Shown: piece by piece, positions 19,287-28,554 of the stretch
How positions within the stretch are numbered: the first letter of the stretch is position 1
Layout: each line of letters starts with the position of its first letter
Origin: Opitutales bacterium
Lineage (GTDB): Bacteria > Verrucomicrobiota > Verrucomicrobiia > Opitutales > JABSRG01
Length of the DNA: 64,000 bases
Direction of reading: 5' to 3'
Assembly: GCA_013215165.1 (NCBI GenBank)
Contig: JABSRG010000010.1
Coordinates: 1 to 64,000, forward strand
Translations under genes and position numbers: made by a program
The notes under the pieces: model-generated
Seen by the model: the letters and a program-made list of their open reading frames with translations, nothing else
Told to the model about the DNA's origin: nothing
Database searches by the model: none

Positions 19287-19375
19287 GATTGATCACCGAA
19301 ATGGCCATGAGCATGGGTGTCCAGAACGACAATCCCTGCGGCGAACCCGTGAGCGAGATTGATCAGTAGTGATCA
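19287..19375 (+). promoter_or_regulatory. TGATCA repeats upstream of the sulfatase gene
   Basis: GATTGATCA occurs at 19287-19295 and again at 19357-19365, with a third TGATCA at 19370-19375. All lie within 130 bases before the sulfatase start. TGATCA is itself a palindrome, so these may be protein-binding half sites. The rest of 19276-19417 shows nothing else clear. Confidence 0.3.
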
Positions 19376-19417
19376 AATAATGATTGCAATTCATATGCTG
19401 CTCATTTTCATGACTTT

Positions 19418-20902
19418 ATGGAATTGAAAGGAAAAGGGAAAAAGCCCAATATTTTGTGGATATGCACGGATTCTCAACGATGGGACACATTGGGCTGTTA
19501 TGGAAACACGTTTGTGCGCACCCCAAATATTGACCGCTTAGCCCAACAAGGCGTGCTGTTCGAAAATGCATTTGTTCAAAATCCGCTCTGTAGCCCAAGT
19601 CGCGGTTCTTTTCTCACTGGGCGTTATCCATCAACGACTCGCTTGACGCGCAATGGTCAAGAGTGTCCAGAAGACATTGTTACGCTGCCAAAGATGCTCC
19701 GTGATCAGGCCGACTACGTGTGTGGATTGTCAGGTAAGCTTCATCTAAGCAATTGTGACGCGCGCCTCAAGTTAGGCGAAGAATGGTGGCGATACGACTC
19801 CGCTCATTTTTTTAAAGGCGTGGAGAAACGAATTGATTACGGCTATGATGTTTTTCATTGGGATCATTCATCCCGTGTCGACGATCCGAGTAGCGCCTAC
19901 ACTCAATGGCTTCGGGACAAGGGCCAGTTTTTGAGCTACGAAGAGTCCGAGCATTCTCCACTTTTAGTAAAGGGTCTCCCTGAAGATCTGCACCAGACGA
20001 CTTGGTGTGTGGAAAAAGCGATCCAATTTATAAATGGTTACAGTGCGCGTCCCCATCCCTGGTTGTTTTCAGTGAATATTTTTGATCCGCACTTCCAACT
20101 CGATCCGCCTGAAGACGCTCTAGAGCGGTATCTTGATATCCTGGATGACATACCTCTGCCTGACTACAGAGAAGGTGAGTTGGAAAATAAGCCTTCACAC
20201 CAAAAGCCCGCCGGTAAGAAAGGGACCAAAGTTTCGTCCCTAAATCGTTCAGATAAAGAAAATCGCCTGTGTCGGGCCGCTTATTGGGCGATGTGTGATG
20301 TCATTGATCGTCAGGTCGGCAGACTTTTGGAGGCCCTTGAAAAATCAGGAGAGGCAGAAAACACGATTGTTATTTTCACTTCCGACCATGGTGAGATGCT
20401 AGGAGACCATGGGCGCTACGTAAAAGGACCGTTTTTATACGAAGGCGCAATTAAGGTGCCCTTGATTATTTCATGGCCGGGTAAAATCCGTGAGGGCTAT
20501 CGGGCAAAGGGCTTGGTTGAAGCGACCGATATTGCTCCCACATTGCTCGAGGCAGCCGGTGAGCCGAGAAATCCAGGGATGCAGGGCCAGTCGTTACTAC
20601 CCGTTCTCATGGGAGATCAGGATGGGGATCATATACGCGATTCAGTGTATTGCGAATATCGTAATTCTAACCCTAAGCCTCCTGTTTCACTCAGTATGGT
20701 GCGTACTGAAACACACAAGCTGGTGGTTACCCATGAGACTGGAGAGGGCGAGCTCTATGACCTGCAACACGATCCGAAAGAGTTTACAAACTTATGGGAA
20801 GACCCCCAAGCTGCAGAAACCAAGAGTCAGCTGTTGCTTAAATTGAGTGACCGTATTGCTGCCTGTTCAGATCCGTTGCCGCCGCGAGTGGGGATCTACT
20901 AA
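19418..20902 (+). CDS. Type I sulfatase (formylglycine-dependent)
   Basis: A 494-residue alkaline-phosphatase-superfamily sulfatase that hydrolyses sulfate esters. The activation motif C58-S-P-S-R62 is present (Cys converted to formylglycine), with the metal-binding start NILWICTDSQRWDTLGCYG and the second metal site TSDHGEMLGDHG. The C-terminus includes YELYD-like sequence (EGELYDLQHDPKEFTNL) usual for the family. There is no signal peptide. The enzyme therefore appears cytoplasmic, which is unusual for polysaccharide-degrading sulfatases and would suit a small imported substrate. No formylglycine-generating enzyme is nearby. The next gene is a TonB-dependent receptor. Confidence 0.93.
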   Translation: MELKGKGKKPNILWICTDSQRWDTLGCYGNTFVRTPNIDRLAQQGVLFENAFVQNPLCSPSRGSFLTGRYPSTTRLTRNGQECPEDIVTLPKMLRDQADYVCGLSGKLHLSNCDARLKLGEEWWRYDSAHFFKGVEKRIDYGYDVFHWDHSSRVDDPSSAYTQWLRDKGQFLSYEESEHSPLLVKGLPEDLHQTTWCVEKAIQFINGYSARPHPWLFSVNIFDPHFQLDPPEDALERYLDILDDIPLPDYREGELENKPSHQKPAGKKGTKVSSLNRSDKENRLCRAAYWAMCDVIDRQVGRLLEALEKSGEAENTIVIFTSDHGEMLGDHGRYVKGPFLYEGAIKVPLIISWPGKIREGYRAKGLVEATDIAPTLLEAAGEPRNPGMQGQSLLPVLMGDQDGDHIRDSVYCEYRNSNPKPPVSLSMVRTETHKLVVTHETGEGELYDLQHDPKEFTNLWEDPQAAETKSQLLLKLSDRIAACSDPLPPRVGIY

Positions 20903-21033
20903 TCGATATAACCGTTCGGAAGTAAGTCGTAAACCGATTTGCGGTCCAGCTTACTCTTGATCGGCCGGAGTACCCCTGTGGTATGGCATCTGCTTGGGGT
21001 GGTCTTTTGATCAATCGATCGACCACAAACAAT

Positions 21034-23649
21034 ATGATGCAAACTACACAACTACACTCAAAATCCTGGAAGCCAATGGTGTTTGCCGCAGCAGCGGCGA
21101 CCTCAAGCTTCCTGTCTGCACAAGAGGCTGAGGAAGACCTTCCGGTCTTGGAGGCGTTTATTGCGGAACAGACTGCTAATGAACCTGTGGATTCTCTTTT
21201 GCCTACCGATCAGGTGGTCAGTGGAGCGTTCATGGAGGGGATGAGCCTATTCGAGACACCTCGAGCTGTATCAGTTCTTAGTCCCGAATTACTTGATCAG
21301 TTCGGGATAGCTGACTTCAACGATCTCGCAAAATTTGGTGCATCGACTGAGCGTGTGAATTTTTATGGTATCGCTGGTGCGCCGGTGATTCGCGGATGGC
21401 AAGGTGGTATCTATTACAATGGTATGCTGCGCGCATTCCAGCGGAACGAAATGCCCACATCGTTTGGAGCTCTCGACGCGATGGAGATCGTTAAAGGTCC
21501 GGCACCAGCGCACCTCATGCCTGCCCACGTGGGTGGTTATGTCAATATGGTTCCCAAAGCTCCTTACTTTTACGAGTTTCGCGGATCCATTGAGCTCCAA
21601 ATTGGGACCAATGATTTTTACAAGGCTCAGTTAGATGTGGGTGGACCGATCCTGCTCGGCGACTCCACACCTGCGGCTTACCGGGTCTCTGTGACTGCAC
21701 AGGATGCAGGGAGTTATTATGACGATGTGGATAATGATTTCCTTTCGATCTACGCTTCTGCAAAAATTCAGCTCTCAAAAGACACCATGCTCTTCATCGG
21801 GGGTGAGTATTTTAACTACAAGTCAAACGAGAATGCTGGATGGAATCGTCCTTCTCAAAATTTGATCGATAACGGCGAATACGTAATCGGCGAACCTCTC
21901 AGCTTGGTCCGTGAGGATATTGGTGTGGCGGATCGTGGTTTAATCGATGGAACCGTTTTCGATTTTCTCGGAACTCCGGAGCAGAATCAATGGTTCCGCT
22001 CACTCCTCATTCCCGAGGAGGTGATTGCTGGGTCTTCACTGACAGCTGCGCAAATGGGGGCTCTACTCGATCTGAGTGATCCCGCGACACGTGCTACAAT
22101 TTACGATGGTCTCCCTGGCAATGTCGTTCAATCGACCTCTGGCTATCTCTACACTGCAGATTATTTTGCCGCCGGTGGAACTGTATTCACCGAGAATATT
22201 GAGGGCAGCACCGTTCTCTCTGATCCAACTGATTTTGCGGACTCAGAAGACATTATCTTGTTCGCCGATTTAGAGCATACAGTAAGTCCTGACAGCAAGA
22301 TCCACTTCGATGTGTTGTTTGAATCGATCGAAACCGACAAGCTCTCATCTTACGGCTATGCGATCCAAACGGAGCAAGATGTCATTGATGCACGCGTTTC
22401 TTTCGAGCATCAATGGGATGGAGAGAATATGTCCCTGGACCTCACTTATGGTGCCCAGGTGAGATACACTGAGGCTCAACAGCTCCAAGACTTCTGGACT
22501 GAGCCTTTCTCTCGTCGCGATATCACTCGTGACGAAATTTCTGCTAATTCAATCATTCTCGCCGGTGCCCAAGTCGACCCGGCTTCTGGCAACAATTTCT
22601 GGGGAGGGGGCTTCGGTGCCGGCGCTCCTGGCGGACACGCTGTTGAATCTGAGTTAACACAGACGGGTGCGTTTGCTTTGGGTAACCTTGGCTTTGGGGA
22701 CAACATCAACATCCTGGCCAGCATGCGCTATGATGAGTTTGACCTTGATACATCTGTGCCGTCTGGACCCACGGATATTGCGCCAAACACAGGGTCTGAT
22801 TCTGGTACTGAGTTTTCATGGTCGGTCAATCCAGTCGTAACGTTTGGTGACTGGCTGAGCTTTTATTACGTAGCTCAGGAGTCTTTGACATACATCCCCG
22901 TTCAAGGTGGAGCAGTATTGGATGCTGGCAACTTTGGCCAAGGCGAATTACAGGAGGTGGGTTTCAAGGTTCAAGCTCTTGAGGGGCGCCTTTTTGCAAA
23001 TCTTGCCTTCTTCAAGTGGGAGCAGTCATCATTCAATGACCGAACAGCGACTTCGGATGTATACGATTCTGAAGGGTTCGAGTTCGAGGTCACCTATCAA
23101 GCAACAGAAGATCTCACTCTCATAGGTTCATTCACTGCGCGTGAAACTCGCCTGCTGACACCGCTTGGTTTCCGCACGATGCCATTTGGACTTACCGACC
23201 CAACTGGTGCCGGTGATGATGAGATCGGACTGGCTCTCAATGCAGGCAGCCTCCTCAACCAATTTGCTGATGCTTTTGGTGGATTTACACCAGAAGGAGG
23301 CGCTCCAAGTGGTAACCCGGATTTGATCTCAAGTGGTTCGCCTGAGACCACTTTCAAGCTGTTTGCAGTGTATGAGAATCTCTTCTTTGATGGTTTCGGA
23401 ATTTCTGGTGGTGTTGTCTATCAGGACAGCTACTTTCAGAACTACGATCGCACTTTGACTCTGCCATCTTCAGCAGTAGTGAACCTGAATGCTTTTTACA
23501 AAGCAGAAGACTATGAGATTATGCTTACCGTGGATAACGTAACTGATGAAGACAACTTCGCTGGTTCCGATCCGATCTTCGCGGCAAACACTATTCTCAC
23601 AAAGAACCCAGGTGTCGAAGCACGTCTTTCGTTCAAATATAACTTCTAA
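21034..23649 (+). CDS. TonB-dependent outer-membrane receptor
   Basis: An outer-membrane gated channel that imports a bound ligand using ExbB/ExbD/TonB energy. From ATG 21034 (an ATG 17 codons earlier is also open) a signal peptide runs to about SFLSAQ. The plug domain follows (ETPRAVSVLSPELL, VIRGWQGGIYYNGML, AMEIVKGPAP), then a long beta-barrel ending in a terminal Phe (LSFKYNF). The Q-x-x-P-x-x-V-like start (ETPRAVSVLS) and the plug style resemble ferrisiderophore receptors. It lacks the N-terminal CarboxypepD domain of SusC. Substrate unknown; the adjacent sulfatase suggests a sulfated organic compound, which is inference. Confidence 0.92.
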   Translation: MMQTTQLHSKSWKPMVFAAAAATSSFLSAQEAEEDLPVLEAFIAEQTANEPVDSLLPTDQVVSGAFMEGMSLFETPRAVSVLSPELLDQFGIADFNDLAKFGASTERVNFYGIAGAPVIRGWQGGIYYNGMLRAFQRNEMPTSFGALDAMEIVKGPAPAHLMPAHVGGYVNMVPKAPYFYEFRGSIELQIGTNDFYKAQLDVGGPILLGDSTPAAYRVSVTAQDAGSYYDDVDNDFLSIYASAKIQLSKDTMLFIGGEYFNYKSNENAGWNRPSQNLIDNGEYVIGEPLSLVREDIGVADRGLIDGTVFDFLGTPEQNQWFRSLLIPEEVIAGSSLTAAQMGALLDLSDPATRATIYDGLPGNVVQSTSGYLYTADYFAAGGTVFTENIEGSTVLSDPTDFADSEDIILFADLEHTVSPDSKIHFDVLFESIETDKLSSYGYAIQTEQDVIDARVSFEHQWDGENMSLDLTYGAQVRYTEAQQLQDFWTEPFSRRDITRDEISANSIILAGAQVDPASGNNFWGGGFGAGAPGGHAVESELTQTGAFALGNLGFGDNINILASMRYDEFDLDTSVPSGPTDIAPNTGSDSGTEFSWSVNPVVTFGDWLSFYYVAQESLTYIPVQGGAVLDAGNFGQGELQEVGFKVQALEGRLFANLAFFKWEQSSFNDRTATSDVYDSEGFEFEVTYQATEDLTLIGSFTARETRLLTPLGFRTMPFGLTDPTGAGDDEIGLALNAGSLLNQFADAFGGFTPEGGAPSGNPDLISSGSPETTFKLFAVYENLFFDGFGISGGVVYQDSYFQNYDRTLTLPSSAVVNLNAFYKAEDYEIMLTVDNVTDEDNFAGSDPIFAANTILTKNPGVEARLSFKYNF

Positions 23650-23671
23650 TCCCTACACTCAGGGACCTATC

Positions 23672-23703
23672 AAAGGCCGTCCAGTTTTCGGACGGCCTTT
23701 TTT
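23672..23703 (+). terminator. Intrinsic terminator after the TonB-dependent receptor
   Basis: A perfect 11-base hairpin (23672-23682 with 23690-23700), followed by T residues, 22 bases after the stop codon. Confidence 0.92.
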
Positions 23704-23785
23704 ATGGTTTCTCTCCGCAAAAAACCTAACAATAAAAACGTCATTAAACCTTGATAAGACCGCATCGCTTTCCTTTTAGTGTTAT

Positions 23786-26185
23786 GTGGACTCATCAGCT
23801 CCTGATAACGTAATGGACGGATCGCGCTGGAGATCGGCGTTAGAGCGCTCTGGGGCTGAGGTTTGGGATTGGGATGCTGTCTATAATACGGTCTCATTTC
23901 CTGCTTATTGGAGGGCGTTGCTCGACCACGATGCTAGCAAAGAAGTTGGGAATTTGCAGGATTGGTCGAATTGTTTGCATCCAGAGGATCGCCGTCGACA
24001 TATCGATGCGATTGAGCGAATCCTGCAAGGCTCGTCGGATTCTTATGATAACCATCACCGCATGCGCACGAAATCTGGCGCTCATCTATGGGTTCATTTT
24101 CGTGGCCAAGTTGTTGAATGGGGCGATAATGGTAAGCCTGCACGGATTGTGGGGACGATGAATGGCATTTCGGACGAGAAGGTAACCGAGATGGCTCAAT
24201 TAGAGATGAATGAACGTCTCAATATGGCTACCAAGCAATTGGAAACGCAGAAATACCTTTTGGATCGAACAAACACGGTCGCGCGCGTGGGTGCTTGGCA
24301 GATGGATTTGTCATCGGGACGTATCACTTGGAGTGATGTTACGAAGCAGATCCATGAGGTCGATGGGGGGTTCGTGCCGACTGCCGAGCTAGCAGTAGGC
24401 TTTTATCGCGAAGGCGAAAGTCGACAGCTTTTGAAAAAGGTTTTTAGTCGCGGCATCGAGCAGGGAGAAGCCTTTGACATTGAGTGCCAAATTGTAACCG
24501 CAAAGGGAAATGTGCGTTGGGTGCGGTCAGTTGGGGAGTTTGAACTCCTGGATGGGAAACCCGTTCGTGCATTGGGAGCTTTTCAGGATATCCACGAACG
24601 TAAACTGGCGGAAAAGGCACTCATCGAAGCTAAGGAGGATGCCGAGGCAGCCAATAGGGCAAAAGATGCTTTTTTGGCGATAATGAGTCACGAGATTCGT
24701 ACACCACTCAATGGAATCATCGGTTCGACTGAGCTCTTGGAAAGCAGTAGTTTGTCTCCAGAGCAAATGGAGTTTGTTCGTATGATTTTGATGAGCGGAG
24801 AGGTGCTTCTATCGACGATCAATGATGTCTTGGATTACACCAAAATCGAAGCAGAACAGTTGGAACTGGAAAGTCGAACCTTCTGTATCTTAGATTGTGT
24901 TGAACAGGTGGTTGAGGAGCGTTACCTAGAGGCATCGAATAAAGGGCTCGAACTAAACGTTCATCTCGAAATTTCATCAAGTTTCCTGACTAGAGGAGAC
25001 CCAGTCCGGATAAAGCAGATCATTGCGCACCTGATTGGCAATGCTATTAAGTTTAGCTCGGCAGGGCATGTTTGCATTGAGCTTGGTCTGGAGGATGGCG
25101 AATGGAAAGTATCCGTCCGAGATACAGGTATCGGTATTCCTCAAGATAAGATAGATTGCTTATTCAAACCTTTTTCTCAGGTCGATGTTTCAATGTCACG
25201 CGAGTTTGACGGAGTTGGTCTTGGTTTAGCGATTTCACAAAAGCTTGCGGCAAAAATGGGCGGAAGGATCGAAGTTGAGAGCCGCGTTGGAGAGGGCGCT
25301 TGTTTTGTATTGTCCATTCCGCTTCATGAACCTTCTGAATTGGGGGAATTGAGCCCGATATGGTCGCTCGGAGGCGATAATGATATCCGCGGAGCAAAAG
25401 TTTGTATTATTGAGTCAAGTAGCCAGCGGCGTGAAGCACTAAGAAAGGCGATCGAAGCGATACGGGGAGATGCCGTTGTCTTCGAATCTGTAGATCAGTA
25501 TGAGGCAGCCAACAGGTTGCCTGGCTTTGATTTTTTAGTTTTAGGTAACTGTGGTTCAGGTCCATCTAGCGGTGAAGGATTACCAGAAGTCTTTTCACTC
25601 AGTAGCGCTGTGGGTCGCAGAGTTATCAAAGTAGGTGGCATCAAGCCTCCGAAATGGGAACATGTGAACTATGATTGGATTCCTGAGCCACTCAGCCTGA
25701 GGCGGTTTATTCGGGCGTGTGGCAAAGTCTCGAGATCGGAGGTCATGCCGTCCGTTAATGAGCAATCAAAGGTAATCTCGGAATATCGAGGTCGTGTTCT
25801 TGTCGTAGAGGATAACCAGGATAACCAACATGTCATGGTGCGTTTATTGAATTCTTTGGGCGTCCATGAGGTGGTCGCGGCTGACAATGGATATGAGTGC
25901 CTAGATATATTGGATCAGGACTGCTTTGATTTGATTTTAATGGATTGTCAGATGCCGATAATGAATGGCCTGGATGCTACGGTTAAGATTTTGAGCTTTT
26001 TCCAGGAGTGCCAAATTACGAACCCGACTCCAATTGTTGGCGTGAGCGCGAGCGCTTTTCATGATGACAGGGCTAGAGCTATTGAAGCTGGAATGCGTGA
26101 TTATATTACCAAGCCCGTTAGGCTGTCACGACTTCGTAGCGTATTGGATCATTACTTGCCGCTGAAGAGATTTGTCATGAGCTAG
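23786..26185 (+). CDS. Hybrid histidine kinase with two PAS domains, pseudo-receiver and receiver
   Basis: A 799-residue cytoplasmic sensor kinase without membrane helices. Domain order: PAS (about 20-130), PAS with PAC (about 165-275, ending GAFQDIHERK), HisKA with H302 in IMSHEIRTPLNG, and HATPase (NAIKFS, DTGIGIPQDKI, GVGLGLAISQKL). A degenerate receiver (533-645) has Gly587 at the phospho-Asp position and VCIIESS in place of the acidic pair. An intact receiver (about 670-795) has D720 in LILMDCQMP. Phosphate probably passes from H302 to D720 and then to an unlinked partner. The GTG at 23786 is taken as start; ATG 23813 is possible. It overlaps the next, convergent gene by 4 nt. Confidence 0.9.
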   Translation: MDSSAPDNVMDGSRWRSALERSGAEVWDWDAVYNTVSFPAYWRALLDHDASKEVGNLQDWSNCLHPEDRRRHIDAIERILQGSSDSYDNHHRMRTKSGAHLWVHFRGQVVEWGDNGKPARIVGTMNGISDEKVTEMAQLEMNERLNMATKQLETQKYLLDRTNTVARVGAWQMDLSSGRITWSDVTKQIHEVDGGFVPTAELAVGFYREGESRQLLKKVFSRGIEQGEAFDIECQIVTAKGNVRWVRSVGEFELLDGKPVRALGAFQDIHERKLAEKALIEAKEDAEAANRAKDAFLAIMSHEIRTPLNGIIGSTELLESSSLSPEQMEFVRMILMSGEVLLSTINDVLDYTKIEAEQLELESRTFCILDCVEQVVEERYLEASNKGLELNVHLEISSSFLTRGDPVRIKQIIAHLIGNAIKFSSAGHVCIELGLEDGEWKVSVRDTGIGIPQDKIDCLFKPFSQVDVSMSREFDGVGLGLAISQKLAAKMGGRIEVESRVGEGACFVLSIPLHEPSELGELSPIWSLGGDNDIRGAKVCIIESSSQRREALRKAIEAIRGDAVVFESVDQYEAANRLPGFDFLVLGNCGSGPSSGEGLPEVFSLSSAVGRRVIKVGGIKPPKWEHVNYDWIPEPLSLRRFIRACGKVSRSEVMPSVNEQSKVISEYRGRVLVVEDNQDNQHVMVRLLNSLGVHEVVAADNGYECLDILDQDCFDLILMDCQMPIMNGLDATVKILSFFQECQITNPTPIVGVSASAFHDDRARAIEAGMRDYITKPVRLSRLRSVLDHYLPLKRFVMS

Positions 26186-27213
26186 TAGGACCAAATTTTT
26201 TCCGCAGCTTCTTCCACTATATTGCTCCGTTGTTTCAGATCATAGTCTAAGTCGAGTTGGGCGACACCGATGAGACGTCGTAGGACTTCAATCGCTGATA
26301 GAGTCTCGAGTGTCTTCTCATCTGGGGTTTCGATTGTTTCGTTCAGATATCCAGCAAGGAGATGCCCGAATAGTTCATTTTTTCCCGCCAACTCCAGATG
26401 CGCTTTCGCGACTGCGAGGTCAAAAATCCCATTTCCTAGGAAAGCAAATTCGGCATCGATGATCCAGACCTTGTCACCGGTGAAAAGCCAGCTCCCTGGA
26501 AAGAAGTCTCCGTGGATCAACTGTGCCCCGTCCGACAGATAGAGCTCGTTTCCCAGCTGAGTTGCTTTGCGGTGGAGACGTCCATCGGATTTAATACGAC
26601 GAGCCAGATCTTGAAGACCGGGGCAATGAGCATCGAGCTCTAGATCGATATCGGGCCGAAAGGGGAGATCAAAAATATGCTCAAAATTTAGCGTGCGCAT
26701 ATCTCTGTTTGTGAGCATCGGAGAGACTTTCGGATCGATTGGAGTGTGGTGCAGTGCAGCCAAGAAGTGTCCGAGTTGTTCTCCTAAGCCATGGTCCATT
26801 ACTTCCTCAGGATCGTATATGGCAGACCCATCAGTAGCTTTGGGGATGAACTGAAATACAAGTATGCGTCGCGCAAGATCCGTTGCCAGTAAACGCGGCA
26901 TACGTGAGCGCACGGCTTTATTCGAGATGCACGCTTGATAGAATGATGCTTCGCGGATGGTGCGGTCCCATGGTGCATCGATTTGGGGGTATTTAGCCAC
27001 CCACGGCACACTCTGTTTAACGGCATAGTCTTTGCCATCGATGTGAACGCGACGAGTAAGATTCATATTCCCGTCACCGAGCTGGGTGATACTGCAGCTG
27101 CTAACAGACTCAAGTCCGAGGAGCTCCTCGAGCAGTGTACCCATTGCTTCTGGCTCCAGCTCATCAATGAATAAAGTGCCAGGATGGGTTTCCTTCAGCT
27201 GTGCGCGGTCCAT
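26182..27213 (-). CDS. APH/choline-kinase family small-molecule kinase, MtnK-like
   Basis: A 343-residue kinase of the aminoglycoside-phosphotransferase fold. The nucleotide-binding part GDGNMNLTRRVHIDG with VKQSVPWVAKY resembles methylthioribose kinase (MtnK), and the catalytic loop LIHGDFFPGSW and metal-binding IIDAEFAFLG match that family as well. MtnK phosphorylates 5-methylthioribose in methionine salvage. The resemblance is good but length and details differ, so another sugar or amine substrate is possible. No other methionine-salvage gene is adjacent. The stop codon overlaps that of the histidine kinase by 4 nt (CTAG). Confidence 0.7.
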   Translation of the reverse strand: MDRAQLKETHPGTLFIDELEPEAMGTLLEELLGLESVSSCSITQLGDGNMNLTRRVHIDGKDYAVKQSVPWVAKYPQIDAPWDRTIREASFYQACISNKAVRSRMPRLLATDLARRILVFQFIPKATDGSAIYDPEEVMDHGLGEQLGHFLAALHHTPIDPKVSPMLTNRDMRTLNFEHIFDLPFRPDIDLELDAHCPGLQDLARRIKSDGRLHRKATQLGNELYLSDGAQLIHGDFFPGSWLFTGDKVWIIDAEFAFLGNGIFDLAVAKAHLELAGKNELFGHLLAGYLNETIETPDEKTLETLSAIEVLRRLIGVAQLDLDYDLKQRSNIVEEAAEKIWSY

Positions 27214-27260
27214 TCTGTTTGGAAGAGATACAGGTGTGAAAATTCCTCAGTGTCTGAAAG

Positions 27261-28541
27261 CTACGGAAAATAGGGAGTCAGGTCTACAGTTTCACCGGGC
27301 TGCAGAGTGATCGCCCCGCCTAAAGCGGGCGTCTCGTCGTTGAGCCAAAGCTCTACGGTGATCGCTTCGTTTACCAAATCAGACTGCCACCGATAGGCTC
27401 CGATCTCTACGAGCTCCATGGGTGTGCCGTGCTTATCCGAGAGCCCTGGGCCATTGCCACGAATCATAAGTTGGTCGCCGATACCCATGAGGATGTTGGC
27501 AGTTATTGACGCGTGTTGTGGAAGCTCGCTGGATTCTAGGTCAGGTTCTGCCACGAGAGGTGAGGTGTTCGACTGCTGAACTGGGAATGGAATCGTGGTG
27601 TTCTCTTCATCTGGCTCGGAACTATCTACAACATCTATTTCTTCATCGCCATCGTCTATCAACCAGTCCTCGTCATCGATCTCAGACTCTAGACCTTCGG
27701 GTATTTCTACATCTGGATCATCAAACTCTTGCAGTTCAGAATCGCCCGCATCGGGTAGGTCAGGGTCTCCAAGGCCAAAAACAGACGGACTGATGGAAGC
27801 TGAATTGGACTCAAGAGCCTTTCCGAGCATCGAATCGTGCTTACCAGATGGATCAGACCACTCAAAGTCTGGATCTTCTAACGGTTCAATAAGCGGTTTT
27901 AGCGAAGTGACTAGTTGAGCGACAGTCTGCTCTAAACTGAGCATGCGCTCTGTGAGTTTTGAGTCGGGCTGATCTTGAAGATCCTGACTTCCGTTGTTCT
28001 CCTGGAGCGAGCGAAGCGTGGTGCTAATCTCCGCCAATTGGACTTCAAGAGTCTCGATGGAGAGAGAATCACTTTCTTCGACTTTATCCGCTCTTCCGAC
28101 ATAGGCATCGCTCGTATCTTTCAGTTGCTGAATCGCTCCTTCTAGCTGTCCAAAGCGGCTATCGTATCGCTGGAGCACCCCCTCATAGCCAGAAATATTT
28201 AGATGAGTAGAATTAAAGAGCTTCTGAGCCTCTTTTGTGAAGCTTTCCCATTTACTGGTATTCGACTCAATCGCACTGCGGAGTGTAGCAAGCTGTAAAT
28301 TCTTTCGAGTGACTTCTGAGCGTAGCCTGACGACATATTCGATCGCAAAGGGTAGGATTAAGAGAAGACAGCCCATAAACAAGGCCGAGAGAGATGTAGC
28401 TACAACCCCGGGGCTGAGAGGTTGCTCCGCGAAAAGAGGAAGGGTGATGGCAGCGGCGAGCAGCACCACATCGGCAACCACGAACGGCCATTTGCGGAGG
28501 CGTGTCCACGATGCTTCAGGTGCTGATTCGATATGATTCAT
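27261..28541 (-). CDS. Membrane protein with coiled coil, acidic region and C-terminal beta domain
   Basis: Not a named family to me. The 426 residues divide into two N-terminal membrane helices (about 20-39 and 46-71), a helical/coiled-coil stretch (about 75-235) and a very acidic low-complexity segment (about 240-330, rich in Asp, Glu, Ser and Pro). The compact C-terminal domain of about 80 residues (ITANILMGIGDQLMIRGNGP, GAYRWQSDLVNEAITVELW) looks like a small beta-sandwich. I associate that end domain with Verrucomicrobiota proteins. It lies 13 nt after trpS on the same strand. It may be an envelope scaffold; function unknown. Confidence 0.6.
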   Translation of the reverse strand: MNHIESAPEASWTRLRKWPFVVADVVLLAAAITLPLFAEQPLSPGVVATSLSALFMGCLLLILPFAIEYVVRLRSEVTRKNLQLATLRSAIESNTSKWESFTKEAQKLFNSTHLNISGYEGVLQRYDSRFGQLEGAIQQLKDTSDAYVGRADKVEESDSLSIETLEVQLAEISTTLRSLQENNGSQDLQDQPDSKLTERMLSLEQTVAQLVTSLKPLIEPLEDPDFEWSDPSGKHDSMLGKALESNSASISPSVFGLGDPDLPDAGDSELQEFDDPDVEIPEGLESEIDDEDWLIDDGDEEIDVVDSSEPDEENTTIPFPVQQSNTSPLVAEPDLESSELPQHASITANILMGIGDQLMIRGNGPGLSDKHGTPMELVEIGAYRWQSDLVNEAITVELWLNDETPALGGAITLQPGETVDLTPYFP

Positions 28542-28554
28542 TCAATTAAAGATT

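Noticed and set aside
19294-19385. Short open readings on both strands upstream of the sulfatase (a 22-codon plus-strand ORF and an about 30-codon minus-strand reading containing HAHGH)
   Set aside because: The minus reading has no usable start and the plus reading has no ribosome site; both overlap the TGATCA repeats. There is no independent support for coding.
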